Below, piece after piece: positions 1-5,925 of a stretch of DNA of 6,892 nt (position 1 is its first letter; each line of letters begins with the position of its first letter). The DNA lies in contig DJTQ01000263.1 of assembly GCA_002439285.1 (NCBI GenBank), forward strand, positions 1 to 6,892, given 5' to 3'. The DNA is from Paenibacillaceae bacterium UBA6304 (GTDB taxonomy: Bacteria > Bacillota > Bacilli > Paenibacillales > Paenibacillaceae). A program made the position numbers and the translations under genes. The notes below the pieces were generated by a model. That model was not told where the DNA came from. It was given only the letters and a program-made list of their open reading frames with translations, and did not search any database.

Positions 1-1140
1 GAATCCGTATTGGCCAAAGGTCTGGTGGAACGAATCGGAATGGATTCCTCCATCCTGACGCACAAACCGACCGGCAAAGAAGAGGTTACCGAAGTCAGCG
101 ATATTCTGGAACACACGACTGCGATCCGCAAAGTGCTCGATAAGCTCGTCGACAAAGAACACGGTGTCCTAGATTCGATCAGCGAAATCGATGCGGTTGG
201 ACATCGCGTCGTTCACGGCGGCGAAACATTTAAAGGCTCGGCTTTGATTACCGGTGAAGCAAAATCCGAGATCCGTCGTTTGTTCGATCTCGCTCCGCTG
301 CACAACCCAGCGAGCATGATGGGGATTCAGGCTGCCGAGGCGAACCTGCCGAACGTGCCGCAAACCGTCGTATTCGATACTGCGTTCCATCAGACGATGC
401 CGGAGAAGGCCTATTTGTATGCTATTCCTAAGGTGTTGTACAAGAAGCATAAGGTTCGTCGTTACGGCTTCCACGGAACATCGCATGAATACGTGAGCAA
501 GACGGCCGCTGAATACTTGGGTCGTCCGATCGAAGATTTGAAAATCATTACTTGTCACATCGGTAACGGCGCTAGTTTGACTGCCGTTATGGGTGGGATA
601 TCCGTTGACACTTCCATGGGGATGACGCCGCTGGAAGGTCTGATCATGGGTACAAGAAGCGGTGATTTGGATCCTGCCATTGTTCCTTATGTAATGAACA
701 AGGAAGAGCTTTCGATGAACGAAGTGAATTCCATGCTCAACAAGCACAGCGGCTTGCTGGCGATATCGGGATCCAGTAGCGATATGCGCGATATTACCGA
801 CGGTATGGCAGAGGGAGAACCTAATGCGACACTGGCGTTTGAAATGTACGAGTATCGTCTTCGCAAATATATCGGTTCCTATGCAGCGGCAATGAACGGC
901 GTAGACGTCATTGTATTTACGGCAGGTGTAGGCGAGAACTCGGCGATCGTTCGGGAGAAAGTTTGCGAAAACCTGACTTATCTCGGCGTCGAGATCGATG
1001 CAGAACTGAACAAAGTTCGCTCCGGTGATCCGCGCAGAATTTCCACGCCGAATTCCAAGGTGGAAGTGCTAGTTGTTCCGACGAACGAAGAGCTCGTCAT
1101 TGCCCGTGATACATTGCGTATCGTTCAGGAAATGGAGTAA
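1..1140 (+). CDS. ackA: Acetate kinase, 5'-truncated by window edge
   Basis: Catalyses acetyl phosphate + ADP <-> acetate + ATP in the cytosol, the substrate-level phosphorylation step of the Pta-AckA overflow pathway. Frame is open from base 1 (E-S-V-L-A-K-G), and the family's N-terminal Asn/SSS phosphate-binding stretch is missing, so about 20 codons lie upstream; the TTG at 10 is an internal Leu codon, not a start. 379 residues are visible against a usual ~395-400. Visible motifs (window residue numbers): signature DAVGHRVVHGG 64-74, FDTAFH with catalytic Asp ~126, GFHGTSH with His ~158, HIGNGAS ~186-192, MGTRSGDLDP with Arg ~219, FTAGVGEN ~306-313, and PTNEE with the metal-site Glu ~363. 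These match the Asp148, His180, Arg241 and Glu384 positions of the Methanosarcina enzyme. Stop TAA at 1138. It lies 53 bases before asnS on the same strand with no terminator between. No frameshift or missing motif is seen. Confidence 0.97.
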   Translation, partial: ESVLAKGLVERIGMDSSILTHKPTGKEEVTEVSDILEHTTAIRKVLDKLVDKEHGVLDSISEIDAVGHRVVHGGETFKGSALITGEAKSEIRRLFDLAPLHNPASMMGIQAAEANLPNVPQTVVFDTAFHQTMPEKAYLYAIPKVLYKKHKVRRYGFHGTSHEYVSKTAAEYLGRPIEDLKIITCHIGNGASLTAVMGGISVDTSMGMTPLEGLIMGTRSGDLDPAIVPYVMNKEELSMNEVNSMLNKHSGLLAISGSSSDMRDITDGMAEGEPNATLAFEMYEYRLRKYIGSYAAAMNGVDVIVFTAGVGENSAIVREKVCENLTYLGVEIDAELNKVRSGDPRRISTPNSKVEVLVVPTNEELVIARDTLRIVQEME

Positions 1141-1193
1141 TCTAACCAAGTAGAAGTATTTAATATCAGGTACTTTAGAGGAGAGATAGAGAC

Positions 1194-2489
1194 ATGGCGA
1201 TCAAAACAGTGATCCGTCAGGTGAATGAACACGTCGGGGAAACCGTCGTAATCGGAAGCTGGCTTAACAACAAGCGTTCCAGCGGTAAAATTCAGTTTCT
1301 TCAGCTGCGGGACGGAACCGGTTATATCCAGGCGGTTGTCGTCAAGAGCGAGGTTTCGGAGGATACCTGGAACCATGCGAAGAGCCTGACTCAGGAATCA
1401 TCCATGTACGTAACCGGCGTGATTCGTGAAGAACCGCGCAGTCAATCGGGTTATGAAATGACCGTAACGGATCTGGAAGTCATTCACTTGACCGAAAATT
1501 ATCCGATTACTCCAAAGGAGCATGGCGTTGATTTCTTGATGGATCATCGTCATTTATGGCTCCGTTCGTCCAAACAGCGTGCGATCATGGTGATCCGCTC
1601 GGAAATTATCCGCGCGGTGCAAGAGTTCTTTGACAAGAACGGCTTCACCTTGGTGGATCCGCCAATCCTGACCCCTACTTCGGCAGAGGGCACGACGAAC
1701 TTGTTCCATACCAAGTACTTTGAAGAGGACGCCTACTTGACCCAAAGTGGTCAGTTGTATATGGAAGCCGCGGCAATGGCGCTAGGAAAAGTCTATTCCT
1801 TTGGCCCGACATTCCGTGCGGAAAAATCGAAAACCCGTCGCCACTTGATCGAGTTCTGGATGATCGAACCGGAAATGGCGTTCACGGATCATGAAGAAAG
1901 CTTGAAGGTGCAGGAGCAATTCATCTCCCATGTCGTGCAATCGGTTCTTGCCAATTGCCGGACGGAGCTTGAAGCCGTAGGCCGCGATGTTTCCAAACTG
2001 GAGAACATCAAAGCGCCATTCCCGCGCATTACGTATGATGAAGCGATCGAATTCCTGCATACCCAAGGTTTTGACATTCCATGGGGAGAAGACTTCGGAG
2101 CGCCACATGAAACGGCGATTGCCGAAAGCTATGATAAGCCGGTATTCATTACTCATTATCCGGCAGGCATCAAGGCCTTCTATATGAAGCCCGACCCTAA
2201 TCGTCCTGAAGTAGTGCTGTGCGCGGATATGATTGCGCCGGAAGGCTATGGCGAAATCATTGGCGGCTCCCAGCGGATCGACGATCCGGAATTGATGGAG
2301 ACCCGTTTCAAAGAACATAACCTGTCCATGGAAACCTATCAATGGTACATGGATTTGAGAAAGTACGGTTCGGTTCCTCATTCCGGCTTCGGCCTGGGAT
2401 TGGAACGGACGGTAGCGTGGATTTGCGGACTGGATCATGTTCGGGAGACGATTCCGTTCCCTCGTACATTGTACCGCCTGTATCCATAA
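1194..2489 (+). CDS. asnS: Asparaginyl-tRNA synthetase
   Basis: Charges tRNA(Asn) with asparagine using ATP; cytosolic class IIb aminoacyl-tRNA synthetase. At 431 residues it is the length of Bacillus AsnRS. An N-terminal OB-fold anticodon-binding domain (about 15-100, with [17 protein letters not shown]) is followed by the catalytic core: motif 1 around 136-166 ([15 protein letters not shown]), motif 2 at 206-230 ([18 protein letters not shown] then IEPEMAF), and motif 3 at 398-424 ([12 protein letters not shown], then IPFPRTL). The motif 2 wording RHL-EFWM-EPE is that of AsnRS rather than AspRS. The ATG at 1194 is preceded by AGAGGAGAG (1177-1185), core AGGAG about 10 bases away, and the N-terminus aligns with the family start. 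dnaD follows after 21 bases, as in Bacillus. The 53-base leader is too short for a T-box riboswitch, so regulation at this point is probably by read-through or a promoter inside the end of ackA. Confidence 0.98.
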   Translation: MAIKTVIRQVNEHVGETVVIGSWLNNKRSSGKIQFLQLRDGTGYIQAVVVKSEVSEDTWNHAKSLTQESSMYVTGVIREEPRSQSGYEMTVTDLEVIHLTENYPITPKEHGVDFLMDHRHLWLRSSKQRAIMVIRSEIIRAVQEFFDKNGFTLVDPPILTPTSAEGTTNLFHTKYFEEDAYLTQSGQLYMEAAAMALGKVYSFGPTFRAEKSKTRRHLIEFWMIEPEMAFTDHEESLKVQEQFISHVVQSVLANCRTELEAVGRDVSKLENIKAPFPRITYDEAIEFLHTQGFDIPWGEDFGAPHETAIAESYDKPVFITHYPAGIKAFYMKPDPNRPEVVLCADMIAPEGYGEIIGGSQRIDDPELMETRFKEHNLSMETYQWYMDLRKYGSVPHSGFGLGLERTVAWICGLDHVRETIPFPRTLYRLYP

Positions 2490-2510
2490 GAAAGGTGAGA
2501 ATGTATAGGT

Positions 2511-3203
2511 ATGACCGATAGCTGGAAAGTATGGGGCAAAGGGATCTCGTTCGGCTTGGAGTCGGGTACGGTTAACGTACCCTTCGCTCTGCTGACTCAT
2601 TACCGGAGTCTCCGATTGATCGACAAGGAGGCCATGCTGCTCCTGCAATTGCTTGCGTTCCAGCAGGTTGAACGAAATGATTTCCCGACCATGGATCAAC
2701 TGGAACGTCGAATGGGAACGACCCCTGGCGAGTTGGCTCCGGTCATTCGCCGGTTGATGAAGGATGGCTGGCTCAGCATCGACGAAGCCAGAGAAGAGTC
2801 GACCGGCGTTCATTCAGAGTTTTATAATTTGTCGGGAATGTACGTCAAGCTTGGACAGCATCTGGCAGAGGAGCGTAACGCTGCGATCAAGGAGCAGAAG
2901 TCGGCGAAGGAGTCCTCCTCCGGGCAACCGCGCGGCGAACAGGAGCGGAACCTGTTCGTTATCTTTGAGAAAGAGTTCGCCCGGCCGCTATCTCCGATGG
3001 AATGCGAAACGATATCCGGCTGGGTGGACCAGGACGGTTATCCGGAGGAATTGATTTTGCTGGCCCTTAAGGAAGCGGTATTCGCCGGAAAAGTTCATTT
3101 TCGTTATATTGACCGCATTTTGCTGGAATGGAGCCGCAACCGTGTCAAGACGGCGGAAGATGCCAAAGCCTACACGCAAAGGTTCCGCAACGGCGGTCGT
3201 TAA
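2511..3203 (+). CDS. dnaD: DNA replication/primosome protein DnaD
   Basis: In low-GC Gram-positives DnaD binds DnaA and DNA at oriC and at restart sites and, with DnaB and DnaI, loads the replicative helicase. 230 residues, close to the ~232 of B. subtilis DnaD. The N-terminal winged-helix oligomerisation domain spans about 15-115 (FALLTHYRSLRLIDKEAMLL, then MDQLERRMGTTPGEL and RLMKDGWLSI). A charged, low-complexity linker at about 118-145 (KEQKSAKESSSG) leads to the C-terminal DnaD/DnaB2 domain at 146-212. That domain ends in the diagnostic YxxxIxxxW motif, here YIDRILLEW at 199-207, which contributes to ssDNA and DnaA-related binding in the family. Start ATG 2511 sits about 11 bases after AAGGTGAGA (2492-2500). 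It follows asnS by 21 bases, so co-transcription is likely. In B. subtilis nth follows dnaD; here a terminator and an unrelated ligase gene follow instead. Confidence 0.96.
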   Translation: MTDSWKVWGKGISFGLESGTVNVPFALLTHYRSLRLIDKEAMLLLQLLAFQQVERNDFPTMDQLERRMGTTPGELAPVIRRLMKDGWLSIDEAREESTGVHSEFYNLSGMYVKLGQHLAEERNAAIKEQKSAKESSSGQPRGEQERNLFVIFEKEFARPLSPMECETISGWVDQDGYPEELILLALKEAVFAGKVHFRYIDRILLEWSRNRVKTAEDAKAYTQRFRNGGR

Positions 3204-3258
3204 CGTTAAGTCGGTTTCTAGCGGTGGTTCCATAGCTGAGAATAGATGATACACAAGA

Positions 3259-3306
3259 GGTGTCCCAAAAGTCATCAATAGATGACCGATGGGACACCCT
3301 TTTTAT
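3259..3306 (+). terminator. Rho-independent terminator after dnaD, nested hairpin
   Basis: A 9-bp perfect outer stem GGTGTCCCA (3259-3267) / TGGGACACC (3290-3298) encloses a symmetric 3x3 internal loop. Inside it is a second perfect 6-bp stem GTCATC (3271-3276) / GATGAC (3281-3286) with an AATA loop. The outer stem is followed by CTTTTTAT. It lies 55 bases after the dnaD stop and reads as a terminator on the + strand only, since the reverse strand has no matching T-run. The outer arm resembles ends of some insertion sequences and miniature elements (see findings), so it may be a domesticated mobile repeat. Confidence 0.85.
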
Positions 3307-3324
3307 ATTTTTGCATGTGCACTT

Positions 3325-3351
3325 TTTACATAGAAGTAACAATAATATCAT
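3325..3351 (+). promoter_or_regulatory. Possible sigma-A promoter for the RimK-like gene
   Basis: TTTACA at 3325-3330 (5 of 6 to the -35 consensus) and TATCAT at 3346-3351 (5 of 6 to the -10 consensus) are separated by only 15 bases, shorter than the preferred 17. The site lies in the AT-rich gap just downstream of the dnaD terminator, where the next gene needs its own promoter. Another -10-like box, TATGAT (3368-3373), has no good partner. The location is sensible but the exact boxes are tentative. Confidence 0.35.
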
Positions 3352-3404
3352 ATAAATCAATCACGGATATGATATGTTAACAGTGTGCAAAGATAGCATT
3401 CGAT

Positions 3405-3412
3405 TAAGGGGG
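3405..3412 (+). promoter_or_regulatory. Shine-Dalgarno site supporting a TTG start
   Basis: TAAGGGGG at 3405-3412 is a strong match to the anti-Shine-Dalgarno sequence and ends 8 bases before the TTG at 3421. Because the next in-frame ATG is about 70 codons downstream, inside a conserved part of the domain, this site fixes TTG as the start of the RimK-like gene. Confidence 0.8.
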
Positions 3413-3420
3413 CTTAACCG

Positions 3421-4326
3421 TTGATAGGTTGGATAATTTATAAGCATTTACCCCAAGATGTAAAACCCGAGATTTTTGAAATTAAACGCCTGGTTGAGGA
3501 GGCGGAACGCCAAGAAATTGATATCCGCGTACTCGCACCCGAGCAATTCGAATTGATCGTTACAAGGGATGATCGTAAAAGCGTAATGGTGGACGGCGAG
3601 GTGCTGCAGCTTCCCGACTTTGTATTGCCACGGATGGGTGCTGGAACCAATTATTTTGGACTAGCCTTGATCCGGCATTTAGAGCGCCTCGGGGTGAGGA
3701 CATTTAATTCTTCGCAAAGCATCGACACGGTCAAGGACAAGCTGTACACGCAGCAGATTTTGGCGGAGCACAATCTACCGGTTCCCAAAACGATGCTGAT
3801 CCGTTCCAAGGTGGACGTGAATCTGGTGGAGAAGCACCTCGGCTTCCCGGTCGTCGTGAAGACGATTTCCGGCTCCCAGGGCAGCGGAGTATTTCTTGCG
3901 GAGAACAAAACCAATTTTATCGATCTCCTGGAGATGATTAACGCTTATAAGGAAAATGCGACGATGATTCTACAGGAATTTGTGGAAACGAGCCGGGGCA
4001 CGGATTTGCGCGTGATCACGATCGGAGGGCGAGCGGTTGCAGCCATGAAGCGGAATTCCGGCAGTGACAGCTTTAAAGCGAATTATTCCCGGGGCGGTAC
4101 CGTAGAGCCGTATGAGATCAATCCGGAAATGGAATGGCTGGCGCTGGAAACCTCGCGACTATTGAATCTCGATATCGCAGGCATTGATTTGCTGTTTGAC
4201 GGAGAGCATTATAAAATTTGCGAAGCGAACTCTTCTCCTGGATTCGAAGGGATTGAATCTTGTTGCAACGTGAATATCGCCGAGGAAATCTATAATTTTC
4301 TGAGAGTACGTCTGAACCGTTTCTAG
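3421..4326 (+). CDS. RimK-family ATP-grasp ligase (alpha-L-glutamate ligase-like)
   Basis: An ATP-dependent carboxylate-amine ligase expected to activate a carboxylate as acyl phosphate and join it to an amino group; E. coli RimK adds glutamates to ribosomal protein S6. The 301-residue protein parallels RimK along its whole length. It has an N-terminal pre-ATP-grasp domain (about 1-100, with LPDFVLPRMGAG at 64-75), the DKLYTQQILA helix at 106-115, the ATP-binding FPVVVKTISGSQGSGV at 142-157, and LRVITIGGRAVAAMKR at 196-211. Next come SFKANYSRGG at 217-226 and the C-terminal metal site IDLLFDGEHYKICEANSSPG at 255-274, with Asp256, Glu268 and Asn270 as likely Mg ligands, then FEGIES. Starts with TTG behind TAAGGGGG. 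It stands alone between two terminators, with no recognisable acceptor protein or precursor peptide beside it. Amino acid donor and acceptor cannot be inferred; S6 modification, another poly-glutamylation or a natural-product ligase role are all possible. The fold is certain; the substrate is unknown. Confidence 0.9.
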   Translation: MIGWIIYKHLPQDVKPEIFEIKRLVEEAERQEIDIRVLAPEQFELIVTRDDRKSVMVDGEVLQLPDFVLPRMGAGTNYFGLALIRHLERLGVRTFNSSQSIDTVKDKLYTQQILAEHNLPVPKTMLIRSKVDVNLVEKHLGFPVVVKTISGSQGSGVFLAENKTNFIDLLEMINAYKENATMILQEFVETSRGTDLRVITIGGRAVAAMKRNSGSDSFKANYSRGGTVEPYEINPEMEWLALETSRLLNLDIAGIDLLFDGEHYKICEANSSPGFEGIESCCNVNIAEEIYNFLRVRLNRF

Positions 4327-4330
4327 GTTA

Positions 4331-4380
4331 AAAAAAGAAAACCATTCCCGAGAAAGTAATGTTTTTTAGGGAATGGTTTT
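4331..4380. terminator. Bidirectional terminator between convergent genes
   Basis: A perfect 12-bp stem AAAACCATTCCC (4338-4349) / GGGAATGGTTTT (4369-4380) with a 19-base loop. On the + strand the stem ends in TTTT followed by GTTGTGTT. On the - strand it is followed by CTTTTTT (complement of 4331-4337). It starts 5 bases after the ligase stop and ends 36 bases from the asparaginase stop, so one hairpin can end both convergent transcripts. Confidence 0.9.
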
Positions 4381-4415
4381 GTTGTGTTAAGTTTGATTGA
4401 TCATCTCTGATCTAT

Positions 4416-5573
4416 TTATTTCTCAGGAACCTCTATTTGTCCGGATCCATAAGTCGTAAACCAATCCTGAATGGTAGCAAAATCTTTAGAGAAGGACAGG
4501 CTGAGCAGTAGCATGATTCTTGCGTGGGCTGCGTTCAGGTTATCTCCGGCAATAATGCCCTTTCCACCGGAATAGTTGCTGCCCGAACCTGTACGGGTAG
4601 TCATTACAAAAACAACACCTTGTTCAATCGCTTTGGCACGTTCTTCACTCATCGCTTTCGAAATCCCGCCCGCTCCGGTTCCTGCGGTGACGACTCCTTT
4701 GGCACCGTTCGCTACAAAGCTGCTAATCGCACCCGGACCTGCATCCTGATAAGAATAGGCAATTTCTACTTTAGCAAGATCATTTTTGCTGATTTTGGTA
4801 AGATCGAATGGAGTGGCCCATTCGTCTGCAGGTTTTAAAGCCCGGAACGGAGCGCGGTAGACGCGAATGTTGGTTTCGTCGATATAACCGAGAGCTCCAA
4901 CTTCGGGAGTGACGAAAGTGTCGGTGCGGTATGAATTACTCTTGGTGACTTCGCGAGCCGCATGAAATTCATCGTTGAGCATCAGTACGGTGCCGAAATA
5001 TTTGGTTTTGCCGCTTGCTGCCAATTTGATAGCGTTGTAAAGATTGGCCGGAGCGTCGGTTCCGATTACAGTCCAAGGACGCATGGAGCCGGTGACCACA
5101 ACTGGTTTGGGACTGCGCACCGTCAGATCCAGGAAATAAGCAATCTCTTCCATCGTATCGGTGCCGCTGGTAACTACGACGCCATCCTGGGTTTTCAATG
5201 CTTCATCAACTTTTAGGGATAATTCGTATAATTGCTGAATGGTATAAGCGCTGGAGCCGGAGTTTCCGAATTGATGTGTACTTACGTCCGCTATTTTTTC
5301 TTTATTCGGCAAGGACTTTACCATGTCTTCAATTAACAGTGTGCCGGCTCTGTAAGTAGTGAAGCTGGTTTCATCGGTCGATTTGCCCGCCAATGTCCCG
5401 CCTGTCGCAATGACTTGCACCTTGGGCAATGTTTGCTTTGCTTGGACTGTTGTTCCGCTGACGATGGCTTCGGCCGCTGAAGCTCGTGATAGAGGAATGC
5501 TCGGTAATACCGCGGTAATTGTCAGACAAGCTGCGAGAAGAAATTTGAGGCTTTGCGATTTCGATTTGTTCAT
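4416..5573 (-). CDS. Secreted type II L-asparaginase
   Basis: Hydrolyses L-asparagine to aspartate and ammonia outside the membrane, letting the cell use external asparagine. Equivalent in kind to B. subtilis AnsZ and E. coli AnsB. From the preferred start the protein has 385 residues. A Sec signal peptide (basic KSKSQSLK, hydrophobic 11-28, likely cleavage after ASA at 33 or AEA at 36) precedes a short linker and the asparaginase fold. Active-site residues: ATGGTLAG with nucleophile Thr60 (E. coli Thr12), Tyr74 (Tyr25), GSS with Ser107 (Ser58), GTDTMEE with Thr138-Asp139 (Thr89-Asp90), and REVTK with Lys211 (Lys162). The C-terminal segment LNAAHARIMLLLSLS at 346-360 is also typical. The start is the ATG at 5573-5571, because GGAGGTT lies 7-8 bases upstream; the in-frame ATG at 5588 would place that site inside the gene. 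The gene is convergent with the ligase and has its own promoter. No truncation is seen. Confidence 0.94.
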   Translation of the reverse strand: MNKSKSQSLKFLLAACLTITAVLPSIPLSRASAAEAIVSGTTVQAKQTLPKVQVIATGGTLAGKSTDETSFTTYRAGTLLIEDMVKSLPNKEKIADVSTHQFGNSGSSAYTIQQLYELSLKVDEALKTQDGVVVTSGTDTMEEIAYFLDLTVRSPKPVVVTGSMRPWTVIGTDAPANLYNAIKLAASGKTKYFGTVLMLNDEFHAAREVTKSNSYRTDTFVTPEVGALGYIDETNIRVYRAPFRALKPADEWATPFDLTKISKNDLAKVEIAYSYQDAGPGAISSFVANGAKGVVTAGTGAGGISKAMSEERAKAIEQGVVFVMTTRTGSGSNYSGGKGIIAGDNLNAAHARIMLLLSLSFSKDFATIQDWFTTYGSGQIEVPEK

Positions 5574-5579
5574 TGGATC

Positions 5580-5586
5580 AACCTCC
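5580..5586 (-). promoter_or_regulatory. Shine-Dalgarno site that decides the asparaginase start
   Basis: On the - strand GGAGGTT (complement of AACCTCC, 5580-5586) ends 6 bases before the ATG at 5573. The alternative ATG at 5588 is preceded by AACAAAAAACATC, which has no ribosome binding site. The shorter start also gives a normal signal peptide beginning MNKSKSQSLK. Confidence 0.85.
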
Positions 5587-5647
5587 ATGATGTTTTTTGT
5601 TAGCTATACGTAATGTTTACTGACATATGACTTGCTAACTTGCAAGA

Positions 5648-5677
5648 ATTATATATTGATGTAAGGTTAATTAACAA
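5648..5677 (-). promoter_or_regulatory. Sigma-A promoter of the asparaginase gene
   Basis: Reading the - strand, TTGTTA (5677-5672, 4 of 6 to consensus) and a perfect TATAAT (5653-5648) are separated by 18 bases. This predicts transcription from about 5641, with a leader of roughly 70 bases before the ATG at 5573. A perfect 10-base palindrome, GTTAATTAAC (5666-5675), overlaps the -35 box and is a candidate operator. Confidence 0.65.
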
Positions 5678-5801
5678 ATGTGAAAATAACTCAATAAAAC
5701 GCTTAAAGGAGACTTTTTCTTTAAAATGCTATTTGATGAAGGTGGTTTTAAATAAAAATGGATCTTTAACAACGAATGAAATGTAAGGAATGCTAACACA
5801 A

Positions 5802-5835
5802 AGTTTTTGACAGAATCAAAACTGAAATTTTTTTT
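5802..5835 (+). terminator. Weak terminator-like hairpin before the sigma gene
   Basis: AGTTTTTGA (5802-5810) pairs with TCAAAACT (5816-5823), with one bulged T and a CAGAA loop, followed by GAAA and then eight T (5828-5835). The stem is mostly A-T with only two G-C pairs, so its termination strength is doubtful. It could end + strand transcription entering from the asparaginase side or be chance in AT-rich DNA. Confidence 0.25.
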
Positions 5836-5843
5836 GGATTTTT

Positions 5844-5873
5844 TGCAGGGGCAAACCTAGTTGGTGTCGTCTA
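5844..5873 (+). promoter_or_regulatory. Tentative ECF-type promoter for the sigma operon
   Basis: CGTCTA (5868-5873) matches the CGTC/CGTA -10 element used by many Gram-positive ECF sigma factors. A TGCAGG box (5844-5849), partly like the TGCAAC/TGAAAC -35 element, lies 18 bases upstream; a GCAAAC match at 5851-5856 is too close. ECF genes commonly activate their own promoter, which fits this position about 50 bases before the gene, but the -35 lacks the usual AAC. Confidence 0.35.
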
Positions 5874-5883
5874 TTCTATTGGG

Positions 5884-5894
5884 AAGGAGGGGAG
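5884..5894 (+). promoter_or_regulatory. Strong but displaced Shine-Dalgarno of the sigma gene
   Basis: AAGGAGGGGAG (5884-5894) is the best ribosome binding site in the region, yet the only canonical in-frame start (ATG 5926) is over 30 bases downstream. A second, weaker GAGGAG (5905-5910) is 15 bases from that ATG. At normal spacing the two sites point to in-frame ATC (5899) and ATT (5917) codons respectively. Confidence 0.6.
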
Positions 5895-5925
5895 AGATAT
5901 CGGCGAGGAGTCTTTAATTGAACTA

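Larger units (their letters stand above)
5574..5925. other. AT-rich divergent intergenic region
   Basis: About 350 bases with no supported gene. From left to right it holds the asparaginase Shine-Dalgarno site and leader, and a direct repeat ACTTGC (5630-5635 and 5638-5643) at the predicted asparaginase transcription start. Then come the promoter with its palindrome, and a weak 6-bp inverted repeat TTAAAG/CTTTAA (5703-5708 and 5719-5724). An unassigned perfect TTGACA follows on the + strand (5807-5812), inside an AT-rich hairpin that leads into eight T residues. Last are a tentative ECF-type promoter and the sigma factor's Shine-Dalgarno sequence. Very short open frames are present but none has a properly spaced ribosome binding site. 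Confidence 0.7.

Noticed and set aside
10..12. TTG as the start of acetate kinase
   Set aside because: The frame continues to base 1 with residues that fit the family, and there is no ribosome binding site; the gene is cut by the window edge.
2501..2521. Six-codon frame from ATG 2501 overlapping the dnaD start
   Set aside because: The Shine-Dalgarno sequence abuts this ATG, which is too close for initiation, and fits ATG 2511 instead.
1782..2813. A 343-codon open frame on the - strand
   Set aside because: It lies antisense over asnS and the start of dnaD, both with unambiguous family motifs. Its translation shows no recognisable domain, so it is a shadow of the codon pattern.
3282..3380. 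A 32-codon + strand frame through the dnaD terminator, considered as a substrate peptide for the ligase
   Set aside because: No ribosome binding site, it starts inside the terminator stem, and its composition follows the AT-rich gap.
5526..5537. Lipobox-like LAAC (residues 13-16) in the asparaginase signal peptide
   Set aside because: Only five hydrophobic residues separate the Cys from Lys10, too short for a lipoprotein h-region. The hydrophobic stretch continues to a normal AxA cleavage site, so a secreted soluble enzyme is more likely.
1194..5573. Functional link between asnS and the asparaginase through asparagine
   Set aside because: They lie on opposite strands in separate transcription units with two terminators and an unrelated gene between them; proximity alone is weak evidence.
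5574..5588. ATG at 5588 as the asparaginase start
   Set aside because: It has no ribosome binding site upstream, and its first codons contain the GGAGGTT that serves the ATG at 5573.
5726..5755. Nine-codon frame (MLFDEGGFK) after an AAAGGAGA sequence
   Set aside because: The spacing of 13 bases is long, no clear promoter precedes it, and a frame this short is expected by chance.
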